From Streptomyces olivaceoviridis (lineage in GTDB: Bacteria > Actinomycetota > Actinomycetes > Streptomycetales > Streptomycetaceae): 64,000 bases of DNA. Where the stretch lies: the NCBI RefSeq assembly GCF_014650115.1, contig NZ_BMUI01000004.1, forward strand, positions 248,001 through 312,000, in the 5' to 3' direction. Under the pieces are notes generated by a model that was not told the DNA's origin, made no database searches, and worked only from the letters and a program-made list of their open reading frames with translations. Positions within the stretch are counted from its first letter, which is position 1; each line of letters begins with the position of its first letter. Below are positions 35,544-43,601 of this stretch, piece by piece. A program made the translations under genes and the position numbers.

Positions 35544-35615
35544 TGGACGATACTGGGATTGAACCAGTGACCTCTTCCGTGTCAGGGAAGCGCTCTCCCG
35601 CTGAGCTAATCGTCC
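35544..35615 (-). tRNA. tRNA-Val(GAC), copy 3 of the cluster
   Basis: This 72-base cloverleaf has acceptor GGACGAT/ATCGTCC, anticodon loop CTGACAC (GAC) and T arm TTCAATC. CCA is not encoded. It is last in transcription order of the five-tRNA minus-strand cluster. Confidence 0.95.
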
Positions 35616-35644
35616 GCGGGCTGTGACCTGGAAGTCACAGGCGG

Positions 35645-35716
35645 TGCGCGATACTGGGATTGAACCAGTGACCTCTTCCGTGTCAGGGAAGCGCTCTCCC
35701 GCTGAGCTAATCGCGC
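35645..35716 (-). tRNA. tRNA-Val(GAC), copy 2 with altered acceptor stem
   Basis: The body is the same as in its neighbours, but the acceptor stem is GCGCGAT/ATCGCGC. Paired changes preserve base pairing. The anticodon is GAC. Confidence 0.95.
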
Positions 35717-35756
35717 GGGCGGGATCTTCGAGAAGATCCAGGATCCGAAGATCCAG

Positions 35757-35828
35757 TGGACGATACTGGGATTGAACCAGTGACCTCTTCCGTGTCAGGG
35801 AAGCGCTCTCCCGCTGAGCTAATCGTCC
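35757..35828 (-). tRNA. tRNA-Val(GAC), copy 1
   Basis: It is identical in body and acceptor (GGACGAT/ATCGTCC) to copy 3. A perfect palindrome GGATCTTC-GA-GAAGATCC at 35722-35739 lies between this copy and copy 2 and may guide processing. Confidence 0.95.
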
Positions 35829-35832
35829 TTGG

Positions 35833-35903
35833 AGGTGGAGACGGGATTTGAACCCGTGTAGACGGCTTTGCAGGCCGTTGCCTCGCCTCTCGGCCACTCC
35901 ACC
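35833..35903 (-). tRNA. tRNA-Cys(GCA)
   Basis: This 71-base cloverleaf has acceptor GGTGGAG/CTCCACC and discriminator U, as required for Cys. The anticodon stem-loop is ACGGC-CTGCAAA-GCCGT, giving GCA. Confidence 0.95.
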
Positions 35904-35941
35904 AGGAGTGTAAGGGGATCGGGACGACCCCTTCTCCTTCG

Positions 35942-36014
35942 AGCGGACGACGAGGCTCGAACTCGCGACCTCAACCTTGGCAAGGTTGCGCTCTACCAAC
36001 TGAGCTACGTCCGC
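35942..36014 (-). tRNA. tRNA-Gly(GCC)
   Basis: This 73-base cloverleaf has acceptor GCGGACG/CGTCCGC. The anticodon stem-loop is CAACC-TTGCCAA-GGTTG, giving GCC. It is first in transcription order of the cluster. Confidence 0.95.
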
Positions 36015-36192
36015 TTGTCGTTTCGGTCCGCTTCCGCGTCCCGGCGACGTGTTGAACTCTAGCGGATTCCCGGGCCAGCACAAAAACGCGTTTGCGCAGC
36101 GTGCTGCGGTGCACTCGACGGACCCCGTGGTCAGGGCCCCCTCCGGGACATCCCGGAGCCACCTCCCGGACACCCGTCCTAGACTCGACCAC

Positions 36193-37248
36193 GTGCTCCA
36201 CCACCCATCCGGACTCCCCGCGCTGGCCCGTTTCGGCGACCGCGTCGCCACCGGCCTCCTCGACGTCACCAGCGATCCGGCCGCCCTGGACTCCACCGGT
36301 TTCTGGGCCGTCTGCGCGGACTTCGAGGGCCGCTTGACCTGCGCGCGCTTCGCGGACGTACGCGAGGAGCCGGTGCCCGCGCCGGTGCCCGGCCGGTGGC
36401 GGGGCCCGCGGCCGGGGGACTGGACCTCCTCCCTGGACCGCGCCGCGTACACGGCGGCCGTCCACCGCATCCGCGAGCACATCGCGGCGGGCGAGGTCTA
36501 CCAGGCCAATCTCTGCCGCGTGCTCAGCGCGCCGGTCGACCCCGGCGCCGACGTGGACGCCCTGACCGCCCTGCTGGCCCGCGGCAACCCGGCGCCGTAC
36601 GCGGGGACGATCCGGCTGCCGGAGCACGGCGTGGAGATCGCCACCGCCTCGCCCGAGCTGTTCCTGCGCCGGGACGGCCGCACCGTCGAGTCGGGACCGA
36701 TCAAGGGCACCGGGCGCACCGAGGCGGACCTCCTGGAGAAGGACTACGCCGAGAACGTGATGATCGTGGACCTGGTCCGCAACGACATCGGCCGCGTCTG
36801 CGCGACCGGCAGCGTGACCGTCCCCGACCTGTGCGCCGTCGAGAAGCACCCGGGGCTCGTCCACCTCGTCTCGACGGTCCGCGGCGAGCTGCGGGCGGAC
36901 GCCGGCTGGCCGGAGCTGCTGGCCGCGGCCTTCCCGCCCGGCTCGGTCACCGGCGCCCCCAAGCCGAGCGCCCTGACGATCATCGAGGCGCTGGAGCCGG
37001 CGCCGCGCGGCCCGTACTGCGGCGGCATCGGCTGGGTGGACGCCGACCGGGGCACCGCCGAGCTGGCCGTCGGCATCCGCACCTTCTGGATCGACCGCGC
37101 CGCGGGCGCCCTGCGCTTCGGCACCGGGGCCGGCATCACCTGGGGATCCGACCCGGAGGGGGAGTGGCGCGAGACCGAGCTGAAGGCGTCCCGGCTGCTC
37201 GCGGTAGCGTCGGGTGTGTACGACGAGACCGAGGGGGCGCTCCTATGA
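36193..37248 (+). CDS. pabB: Chorismate-binding enzyme, PabB-type (aminodeoxychorismate synthase component I)
   Basis: The 351-residue product carries the chorismate-binding fold: AGEVYQANLCRVL, SPELFLRRDGRTVESGPIKG, EKDYAENVMIVDLVRNDIGRV (as shorter blocks) and GSVTGAPKPSALTIIEALE. With a glutamine amidotransferase elsewhere it would make aminodeoxychorismate for folate. The adjacent PabC-type lyase supports this over anthranilate synthase. The GTG at 36193 lies 7 bases after TAGACT with no Shine-Dalgarno, so it is probably leaderless. Upstream in-frame codons run into the tRNA promoter region. Confidence 0.85.
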   Translation: MLHHPSGLPALARFGDRVATGLLDVTSDPAALDSTGFWAVCADFEGRLTCARFADVREEPVPAPVPGRWRGPRPGDWTSSLDRAAYTAAVHRIREHIAAGEVYQANLCRVLSAPVDPGADVDALTALLARGNPAPYAGTIRLPEHGVEIATASPELFLRRDGRTVESGPIKGTGRTEADLLEKDYAENVMIVDLVRNDIGRVCATGSVTVPDLCAVEKHPGLVHLVSTVRGELRADAGWPELLAAAFPPGSVTGAPKPSALTIIEALEPAPRGPYCGGIGWVDADRGTAELAVGIRTFWIDRAAGALRFGTGAGITWGSDPEGEWRETELKASRLLAVASGVYDETEGALL

Positions 37249-38066
37249 GGATCTGGCTGGACGGCGAGCTGCGGGACCTGGAATCCGCCCGGATCTCCGT
37301 CCTCGACCACGGGCTGACCGTCGGTGACGGCGTCTTCGAGACCGTCAAGGCGGTCCACGGCACGCCCTTCGCGCTCACCCGGCACCTGGACCGGCTGACC
37401 CGCTCGGCCCGCGGCCTCGGCCTGCCCGACCCCGACCACGACGAGGTGCGCCGCGCCTGTGCGGCCGTCCTGGAGGCCGACCCGGTGCCGCTGGGCCGGC
37501 TGCGGATCACCTACACCGGAGGCCACGGCCCGCTCGGCTCCGACCGCGGCGACCAGGGCCCGACACTGGTGGTGGCCCTCGGCGAGACGAGCCGCCGCCC
37601 CGACTCCACGGCGGCGATCACCGTCCCGTGGACCCGCAACGAACGCGGCGCCCTCGCCGGCGTGAAGAGCACCTCGTACGCGGAGAACGTCGTCGCCCTG
37701 GCCCGCGCCCACCAACACGGCGCCTCCGAGGCGCTGTTCGGCAACACGGTCGGACAGCTCTGCGAGGGCACGGGGTCCAACGTCTTCGTCGTCCTGGACG
37801 GCGAGATCCACACCCCGCCGGTCACCTCGGGCTGCCTGCCCGGCATCACCCGGGCCCTGGTCGTCGAGTGGGTCGGCGCCAAGGAGACCGACCTGCCGCT
37901 GGACGCCCTCCGGCGCGCCGACGAGGTCTTCCTGACCTCCACCCTGCGGGACGTACAGGCCCTGCACCAGATCGACGACCGCCAACTGCCCGGCACCCGG
38001 GGCCCGGTGACCGCCGAGGCCATGCGGATCTTCGACGACCGGGCCGGGCGGGACCTGGAACCCTGA
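37245..38066 (+). CDS. pabC: Aminotransferase class IV, probable aminodeoxychorismate lyase
   Basis: This 273-residue PLP enzyme of fold type IV has the active-site Lys in LAGVKSTSYAENV. The N-terminal SVLDHGLTVGDGVFETV, the Glu in ALFGNTVGQLCEGTGSNVF and VTSGCLPGITR are typical. It would release pyruvate from aminodeoxychorismate to give p-aminobenzoate. The ATG overlaps the preceding stop (ATGA), so both genes are coupled. Confidence 0.88.
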   Translation: MRIWLDGELRDLESARISVLDHGLTVGDGVFETVKAVHGTPFALTRHLDRLTRSARGLGLPDPDHDEVRRACAAVLEADPVPLGRLRITYTGGHGPLGSDRGDQGPTLVVALGETSRRPDSTAAITVPWTRNERGALAGVKSTSYAENVVALARAHQHGASEALFGNTVGQLCEGTGSNVFVVLDGEIHTPPVTSGCLPGITRALVVEWVGAKETDLPLDALRRADEVFLTSTLRDVQALHQIDDRQLPGTRGPVTAEAMRIFDDRAGRDLEP

Positions 38067-38116
38067 GCCGCAAAACGGGCTGACGCCGGGCGGTCGTCGT
38101 GGGTAGAACACCTGTG

Positions 38117-38941
38117 ATGACCACGACCCTGCGGCCGGCCGAGCCGCTCCAGCAGCACCCCGACGGATCCCGTTCCCGCCGCTACGCGGTGTGCGTGAAC
38201 AGCCGTCCCGTCGGCGAGATCCACCTCGGCACCTCGCCGTCCCTCGGCGACTCGGTGGCCCGTGTCGTCGACCTGCGGATCGCCGAGCCCGACCGGCGGC
38301 GCGGCCGGGGCACCGTGGCCGCGCTCGCCGCGGAGGAGGTCGCCCGGGGCTGGGGCTGCGTACAGATGGAGGCGGTGGTGCCCGCCACGGCGGACGCCGC
38401 GCTGCGCCTGTTCGGGGCCCTCGGCTACACGGTGCGCAACCGCGGCATGGAGAAACGCCTCGGCGCCACCCCGCCCGCGCTGCCGCCGGGCAGCCGCGCG
38501 CGCCCCATGACCGAGGCCGAGTTCGCCGCCTGGCGGGAGGCGGAGAGCGAGCGGTACGCGCGCGGGTGGATCGGGCGGGGCGTCCCCGAGGCCGCGGCCC
38601 GCGCCAAGGCCCGCGGCGACCACGCGCGGCTGCTGCCGCACGGGCTCGCGACCGAGGACGCGCTCTTCAGCGTGCTGGAGCACGAGGGCGTCCCGGTGGG
38701 CACCCTCTGGCTGGCCCTGGAGGACGCCAAGGCGTTCGTCTTCGACGTGGAGACCGGCGCCGCCCACCGCGGGCTGGGCCACGGCCGTACGCTCATGCTG
38801 CTGGCGGAACGCCAGGCGATCGAGGCCGGCCGGACGGTCCTCGGCCTCAACGTGTTCGCGGACAACACCCCGGCCGAACGGCTCTACGCGTCACTCGGCT
38901 ACGAGACCGTGACCCATTCCCTGAGCAAGCCCCTGCTGTAG
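38117..38941 (+). CDS. GNAT-family acetyltransferase with two GNAT-like halves
   Basis: The 274-residue product has an N-terminal degenerate GNAT domain (about 40-115; LRIAEPDRRRGRGTVAALAA). The second is complete (about 185-274; AAHRGLGHGRTLMLLAERQA, LNVFADNTPAERLYASLGYE). TAGAAC lies 7 bases before the ATG with no Shine-Dalgarno, consistent with leaderless expression. The substrate is unknown. Confidence 0.85.
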   Translation: MTTTLRPAEPLQQHPDGSRSRRYAVCVNSRPVGEIHLGTSPSLGDSVARVVDLRIAEPDRRRGRGTVAALAAEEVARGWGCVQMEAVVPATADAALRLFGALGYTVRNRGMEKRLGATPPALPPGSRARPMTEAEFAAWREAESERYARGWIGRGVPEAAARAKARGDHARLLPHGLATEDALFSVLEHEGVPVGTLWLALEDAKAFVFDVETGAAHRGLGHGRTLMLLAERQAIEAGRTVLGLNVFADNTPAERLYASLGYETVTHSLSKPLL

Positions 38942-39030
38942 GACCGCGCGGGCCCGTGCCACGTGCCGTGGAACGACGGCGCCCGCGCCGCCGGGCCCCG
39001 AGCCGCCCCGGACCCTGGCCCCGCCCCCGG

Positions 39031-39555
39031 TCAGGCCTCCCGGTCGGCCAGCAGCCGGTCCGCGATCTCCTCGACGCGCTCGCGCAGCCCCTCCTGGCTC
39101 TTGCCGCCGTCGAGGCGCTCGCCGCCGATGACGTACGTCGGGGTGCCCGTGACGCCGATCGCCTTGCCCTCGGCCTGGTCGGCGTCGACGGCCAGGATGT
39201 GCCGGCCGTCGATCAACGCGGTGTCGAACTCCTCGGCGTCCAGGCCGAGTTCCCGTGCCACCTCGACCAGGAGGGGTTCTCCCTGACGGTCCAGCTCCGC
39301 CACCCGCTCCAGCACGGCCTCCACGTACGGCCAGCCCTTGCCCTGCTCCAGCGCCTCCTCGGCGGCCTGCGCCGCGGCGAAGGCGTGCTTGTGCTTCTCC
39401 AGCGGGAAGTGCCGCAGCCGCAGCTCCAGCCGGTCGCCGTAGCGGGCGCGCAGGGCGCGGACGTCGTCCAGGGCGGTGCGGCAGTCGGGGCACTGCAATT
39501 CGCACCAGACGTCGAGGACGAGGGCTTCGGTGGGTGCGGGGGAGGAGTCGCTCAT
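39031..39555 (-). CDS. DsbA-family thiol oxidoreductase
   Basis: This 174-residue thioredoxin-fold protein has the redox motif ELQCPDCRTALDD (CPDC) at about residues 21-24 and the cis-Pro loop IGVTGTPTYVIGG near 135. It has no signal peptide, so it acts in the cytoplasm, like other FrnE/DsbA-like actinobacterial proteins. It converges with the GNAT gene. Confidence 0.88.
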   Translation of the reverse strand: MSDSSPAPTEALVLDVWCELQCPDCRTALDDVRALRARYGDRLELRLRHFPLEKHKHAFAAAQAAEEALEQGKGWPYVEAVLERVAELDRQGEPLLVEVARELGLDAEEFDTALIDGRHILAVDADQAEGKAIGVTGTPTYVIGGERLDGGKSQEGLRERVEEIADRLLADREA

Positions 39556-39767
39556 GCCCACCAGTCTTCCAGGCCGGGACCGGGCGACCCAATCGGGACC
39601 TGGGCCGGCCCGTGAGGGGCGGGGACCGGCACCCCGGGCATCGGACCCGGACCGGCACTCCAGTAGGAGGCGACCCGGAGATGTCCCTGATGTCCGGCCG
39701 GGGCATGGCATCGCGGGGACCGGGCGGTGCACGATGGAAGCGACGAACGAGCCCGCCAGGAGGACGG

Positions 39768-40220
39768 ATGATTGCCGAGACAGTCTGCTCCGCCGTGTCG
39801 GCGGCGGGCCTGGGTATCGCGGTGGTCACCGCCTACCGCAAGCGTTTCCTGGCGGCGGCCCGCCTCGCGGCCTACTCGCTGGTGCCGGTCGGCCTGGTCA
39901 TGACCGGGGTCGTCGGCTGGCTCGCCGACACCGCCCTGAGCCCCACCGCCTGGGCGGGCTTCGGAGTGCTGGGCGCGGCCTGGCTGCTGTTCGCCGGCAC
40001 GCGCGCCGTGGAGCGACGGCGCGGAGGCGCCGGGCGCAAGGCGACCGGGCGGGCCGAGCGGGACACGGTGGCGCCCGCGGCCTCGGCGCCGTCCCTGGGC
40101 GAGGCGCCCCGGGCCGCCGCGCGCCCCACGGCCGGACCGGGAACCGGCGCGCCCCGGGCCACCGGCTCGGCCGAGGACTTCAACGACGTCGAGGCCATCT
40201 TGAAGAAGCACGGCATATGA
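39768..40220 (+). CDS. Small membrane protein of unknown function
   Basis: This 150-residue protein has three hydrophobic segments (ETVCSAVSAAGLGIAVVTAY, AYSLVPVGLVMTGVVGWLA, AWAGFGVLGAAWLLFAGTRA). A basic and Ala/Pro-rich cytoplasmic tail ends in the charged helix SAEDFNDVEAILKKHGI. AGGAGG lies 5 bases before the ATG. The conserved-looking final helix may be a protein-docking element. No family is recognised. Confidence 0.8.
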   Translation: MIAETVCSAVSAAGLGIAVVTAYRKRFLAAARLAAYSLVPVGLVMTGVVGWLADTALSPTAWAGFGVLGAAWLLFAGTRAVERRRGGAGRKATGRAERDTVAPAASAPSLGEAPRAAARPTAGPGTGAPRATGSAEDFNDVEAILKKHGI

Positions 40221-40374
40221 CAGTCACATGACTCGCTGAAACGACACAGTAGGTCCCCGGACGTCCCGAACCGTTCACGAGCCGAACGAGACCTCGCGTA
40301 TTCGGCGAACTCCCGCAAGATCCGTGAGCGTTGATCGCGGACGGCCCCTCGGGTGCGCCATCATCGGCCGCGAG

Positions 40375-40527
40375 ATGCTGGACACGCAACAGAGCGAGGC
40401 CGCGCCGCCGAAGGACGAGCCGCGCGGATGCCTCTTCGCCCTTTCCCAGCCACCGCTGATGATCTTCCTTGCGGTGATCGGGTGTCTGCTGCTCATGGCT
40501 GCGCTGCACGACCTGCTGCTGCTGTGA
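40375..40527 (+). CDS. 50-residue membrane peptide
   Basis: The product reads MLDTQQSEAAPPKDEPRGCLFALSQ in two blocks and then one strongly hydrophobic helix (PPLMIFLAVIGCLLLMAALH). In-frame GTG 40324 is possible, but its extra residues look non-coding. The ATG at 40375 has only a weak GGCCGCGAG upstream. It is close to ssgB and the CGNR gene, but nothing ties it to either. Confidence 0.6.
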   Translation: MLDTQQSEAAPPKDEPRGCLFALSQPPLMIFLAVIGCLLLMAALHDLLLL

Positions 40528-40610
40528 GCCGTACACGTCCGTCCCGGCGCCACCCGCCGGGACCGACGTCGCACCGGGGCGGGCGGAGGACTCCTCGGCC
40601 CGCCGCCTCC

Positions 40611-41171
40611 TCAGCCCGCCGCCTCCTTGCGCCGGGCCCGGTAGGCGGCGACGTGCAGCCGGTTGCCGCAGGTGCGGCTGTCGCAGTAGCGGCGCGAACG
40701 GTTGCGGGACAGATCCACGAAGGCGCGCCGGCAGTCCGGCGCCTCGCAGCGCCGCAGCCGTTCCTGCTCGCCGGCCACCACGAAGAAGGCGAGTGCCATG
40801 CCGCAGTCCGCGGCGAGATGGTCGGCCACGGAGGCGCCCGGTGCGAAGTAGTGCACATGCCAGTCGTAGCCGTCATGGTCGGTGAGCTGGGGCGTGGTGC
40901 CCGCCGCGGCGACCAGTTCGTTGATCATCATGGCGGCGGACCGGGCGTCCGGAGCCGCGAAGATCGCCGCGAACCGCGCCCGGACCCTGCGTACCGCGGA
41001 GAGGTCGAACTCCGAGAGCACACCGACATCGCTCATCTTGTGGTTTCGTACGAAATCCGCGAGAGCCGGGACATCGGGCAGTCCGTCCGCCGCCGCGTCG
41101 TCCTCCGGCGCGGTGTTCACCAGATCCACCACGGTGTCGAGGGCGCACCGGGTGTCGTGGGTGATCAGCAC
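40611..41171 (-). CDS. CGNR zinc-finger regulator (ABATE-domain protein)
   Basis: The 186-residue product has an N-terminal ABATE stress-linked domain (about 10-130). The C-terminal CGNR zinc finger is RYCDSRTCGNRLHVAAYR, with partner Cys residues in RRCEAPDCRRAF. Such proteins are probable DNA-binding regulators. The GTG at 41171 (VLITHDTRCALD) has GGGAG 8 bases upstream. Confidence 0.88.
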   Translation of the reverse strand: MLITHDTRCALDTVVDLVNTAPEDDAAADGLPDVPALADFVRNHKMSDVGVLSEFDLSAVRRVRARFAAIFAAPDARSAAMMINELVAAAGTTPQLTDHDGYDWHVHYFAPGASVADHLAADCGMALAFFVVAGEQERLRRCEAPDCRRAFVDLSRNRSRRYCDSRTCGNRLHVAAYRARRKEAAG

Positions 41172-41365
41172 GTTTCGCTCCCTGGCCTGGGGGGTCGGGC
41201 GGACGCCCGCCGATGCTGGCCGATGGTAGCGACAACCGCGCCCCCCGCACCGCTGTGTTCCCGACCTCTCGCCCGCCGATAGGACGCCGCCGATCCCCAA
41301 GGGGTTCCCGGGCCGGGCCGCCGGGACGCAGCGCGGCCGGACGCACACGGAGCGCAGCCGGCCGC
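41172..41365. other. Gap between the CGNR gene and the ssgB terminator
   Basis: On the minus strand TACCAT (41223-41228) is a possible -10 for the CGNR gene. Apart from that I see only GC-rich sequence. Confidence 0.35.
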
Positions 41366-41418
41366 GCACAGGCCGACGCCGCCTCCGTGGCGCTCACGGT
41401 GACGGCGTCGGCCTGTGC
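41366..41418 (-). terminator. Terminator after ssgB with nested hairpin
   Basis: GCACAGGCCGACGCCG (41366-41381) pairs perfectly with CGGCGTCGGCCTGTGC (41403-41418). The loop holds a further CCGTG-GCGCT-CACGG stem. It lies about 70 bases past the ssgB stop. Confidence 0.8.
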
Positions 41419-41489
41419 CGTATGCGGTTGTCTTGGCCCGAGCCGTCTCCCCGAGTGGACGGCGCCGGGCTGCTCGGAAGGGCCGCGGC

Positions 41490-41903
41490 CTAGCTCTCCG
41501 CCAGGATGTGCGAGAGCTCCTGATCCAGGTCGAAGTGCCGGTGTTCCGTGCCGGGCGGCACGGCGGCGTCGGTTCGCTTCAGGAAGGACTCCAGGGCCCG
41601 CGCCGGGGCCTCAAGCAGTGCCTCCCCCTCCGGGGAGCTGAGGGCGATGCACACGACGCCCTGACCATGGCTGCGGGATGGCCAGACGCGGACGTCGCCG
41701 GTGCCGGTGGGCCGGTGAAGCCCCTCGGCGAGGAGGTCGCGGGCGAACACCCACTCGACGGTCTCCTCGGCTCCGGTGTGGAAGGTGGCGTGCACGGCGT
41801 AGGGGTCGGCCGTGTCGTACCGCAGGCCTGCGGGGACAGGCAGGGAGGACTCGCTCGACACAACGAGGCGCAGGTGCAGCTCGCAGCTGACCGTGGTGTT
41901 CAT
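41490..41903 (-). CDS. ssgB: Sporulation-specific cell division activator SsgB
   Basis: The 137-residue product matches the SsgA-like protein family of sporulating actinomycetes: MNTTVSCELHLRLVVSSESS, RYDTADPYAVHATFHTGAEE, WVFARDLLAEGLHRPTG and the C-terminal FDLDQELSHILAES. SsgB marks future septum sites and recruits FtsZ in aerial hyphae. Its length equals that of S. coelicolor SsgB as I recall it. The ribosome site is weak (AAAGG 12 bases away). Its presence implies a sporulating, mycelial organism. Confidence 0.96.
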   Translation of the reverse strand: MNTTVSCELHLRLVVSSESSLPVPAGLRYDTADPYAVHATFHTGAEETVEWVFARDLLAEGLHRPTGTGDVRVWPSRSHGQGVVCIALSSPEGEALLEAPARALESFLKRTDAAVPPGTEHRHFDLDQELSHILAES

Positions 41904-41984
41904 AAGCGCCAGGGCCTTTCGCTCAGTGTGCGCTCGGGGATTCGCACGTCGGCGAAATCGACATGCCACCTACGGTGCCGTTGT

Positions 41985-42002
41985 AAACCCCTCTGAGGGT
42001 TT
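41985..42002. promoter_or_regulatory. Inverted repeat in the ssgB divergent promoter region
   Basis: AAACCC-CTCTGA-GGGTTT lies about 85 bases before ssgB and 93 before the divergent PGPGW gene. It is AT-richer than its surroundings. On the minus strand GGGTTTAC within it could be part of an alternative-sigma promoter. Confidence 0.45.
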
Positions 42003-42094
42003 TGCGTGTGTTTACGTAACTCTTCCGGCCGAGAACTCGTACCAGACCTACGACCATTCCGGTGACCGGATTCACTCGGGTAGGGTTTGTCTGT

Positions 42095-42571
42095 ATGAAT
42101 ACGGGGAGTGACGAGCCGGGCGAGGTCGCCGTGGCAGCGGACAAGGCGAGGACGGACCGGCCCGAGGCCGGGCAGGAGACCGGGCACGAGGCCGAGCGCG
42201 GGCTCGGCTCCCGGGCGCCGGAATTCGTCAAGGCCCGCCGGCTCCTGCACCTCAGCTGGCAGGTCGGGGTCTTCGTGGTCGGCCTCGCGGTGGTCGGCGC
42301 GGGGATCGTCATGCTCCCGCTGCCCGGGCCCGGCTGGGTGGTGATCTTCGGAGGCATGGCCATCTGGGCGACCGAGTTCGTCTGGGCCCAGCTCGTGCTC
42401 CGCTGGACCAAGCGCAAGGTCACCGAGGCGGCCCACCGGGCCCTCGACCCCAAGGTGCGCCGCCGCAACATCACACTGACCGTGATCGGGCTGGTGATCA
42501 TCGGCGTGCTCACCGGGATCTACCTGTGGAAATTCGGCCTCGTCATGCCGTGGAAGATCGAGGACCAGTGA
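42095..42571 (+). CDS. PGPGW-motif transmembrane protein (TIGR02611-like)
   Basis: The 158-residue protein has an acidic N terminus and a central pair of helices separated by the family motif PLPGPGWVVIF. A third helix, ITLTVIGLVIIGVLTGIYLW, and a short basic stretch follow. TAGGGT about 8 bases before the ATG suggests leaderless expression. Function is unknown. It is divergent from ssgB. Confidence 0.85.
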   Translation: MNTGSDEPGEVAVAADKARTDRPEAGQETGHEAERGLGSRAPEFVKARRLLHLSWQVGVFVVGLAVVGAGIVMLPLPGPGWVVIFGGMAIWATEFVWAQLVLRWTKRKVTEAAHRALDPKVRRRNITLTVIGLVIIGVLTGIYLWKFGLVMPWKIEDQ

Positions 42572-42656
42572 AACGGCTCCGGAGGCGGACGGCCCCCGCC
42601 GCCCGGCCCCCGGTCGGAAGCACCCCCTGACTTGGGGTAATGTTCTTCCTGCGCCC

Positions 42657-42728
42657 GGGCGATTAGCTCAGTGGGAGAGCGCTTCGTTCACACCGAAGAG
42701 GTCACTGGTTCGAACCCAGTATCGCCCA
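42657..42728 (+). tRNA. tRNA-Val(CAC), copy A
   Basis: This 72-base cloverleaf has acceptor GGGCGAT/ATCGCCC and the anticodon stem-loop CTTCG-TTCACAC-CGAAG (CAC). TAATGT at 42639 is a likely -10 element. It is identical to the copy at 45396. Confidence 0.96.
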
Positions 42729-42734
42729 CCCGGA

Positions 42735-42771
42735 CCGACGGCCCATCTGCGACCAGCAGGTGGGCCGTCGG
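42735..42771 (+). terminator. Terminator of tRNA-Val copy A
   Basis: CCGACGGCCCA pairs with TGGGCCGTCGG in a perfect 11-bp stem. A nested CTGC/GCAG pair lies in the loop. Confidence 0.8.
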
Positions 42772-43213
42772 CGTACGCGCGCCCTGTCGGCGGCGGGTGC
42801 GGGGCGGCTGGGCCGGCCCAGGACTCCGCCGCCCGCGCGTTGTGCCCAAACGGCAACAACTCTCGTGCCCGCCCGGTCACCCACCGGATCATCGTCAGGC
42901 GGGCCCGACCGGCAGCCAGGCGCCGGTCGTCGGACACCGGCCGGCCCGCGCACACCGTCACGACCGGCGGCCCGCACCCCGGGGACGGCCGCCCGACGCC
43001 GACGCCGACGTCCGGCCGGCTCCGTCACCGACCGTACGTCCCGACCGAAGCCCGTCCCCGTCATCCGACCGCGGGCCCTGACCGCCTCCTCGGCTCCGCC
43101 GGCTGAAGCCCCTCCGCCGGCCCGCTCAGCCCTCGCATCAGGACCTGCACCAGGCAGGACCACACCGGCACCACCAACACCGCAGCTCCGGCCCACCCAG
43201 GCACCCCACCACC
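42772..43213. other. Non-coding stretch after tRNA-Val copy A
   Basis: These 440 bases have several long open frames, but no codon bias or recognisable protein. The proline/threonine-rich composition near 43140-43200 resembles eroded coding DNA. Nothing can be assigned. Confidence 0.4.
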
Positions 43214-43223
43214 AGGAGGCCCC

Positions 43224-43601
43224 GTGCCACCCAGCACGCCGTGCAGCAAGGCAACCAGGGTCCGCTCGTGCTGCTCCTGCACGGCTTCCCGGAGTCCTGG
43301 TACGCCTGGCGTCACCAGTTGCCGGTGTTCGCCGCCGCCGGTTACCGAGCGGTGGCGATCGACGTGCGTGGTCACGGCCGTTCGTCCAACCTGGAGCCGG
43401 TGGACGCGTACGGGACGGCGGACAACGTCGCGGTGGTGGAGGCGCTGGGTGAGCGGTCCGCGGTGGTCGTCGGGCACGACTGGGGCGCGTCGATCGCCGC
43501 CGTATCGGCGCTGACCAGGCCGGACGTGTTCCGGGCCGTGGGCCTGCTGAGCGTGCCGTACACCCCGCCGGGGAGGAGTTCTACGTCTCGTACTTCCAGC
43601 C
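43224..43601 (+). pseudogene. Remnant of an alpha/beta hydrolase (epoxide hydrolase-like)
   Basis: AGGAGG lies 5 bases before a GTG at 43224. The protein-like frame then shifts: from 43241 it reads PLVLLLHGFPESWYAWRHQL, the oxyanion region DVRGHGRSS and the nucleophile elbow VVGHDWGAS up to SVPYTPPG near 43570. The next block EEFYVSYFQP (from 43573) is typical of the same family but in another frame, and the intervening residues are missing. The acid and base residues of the triad are absent. It therefore shows at least two internal deletions and a lost 3' half. Confidence 0.8.
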
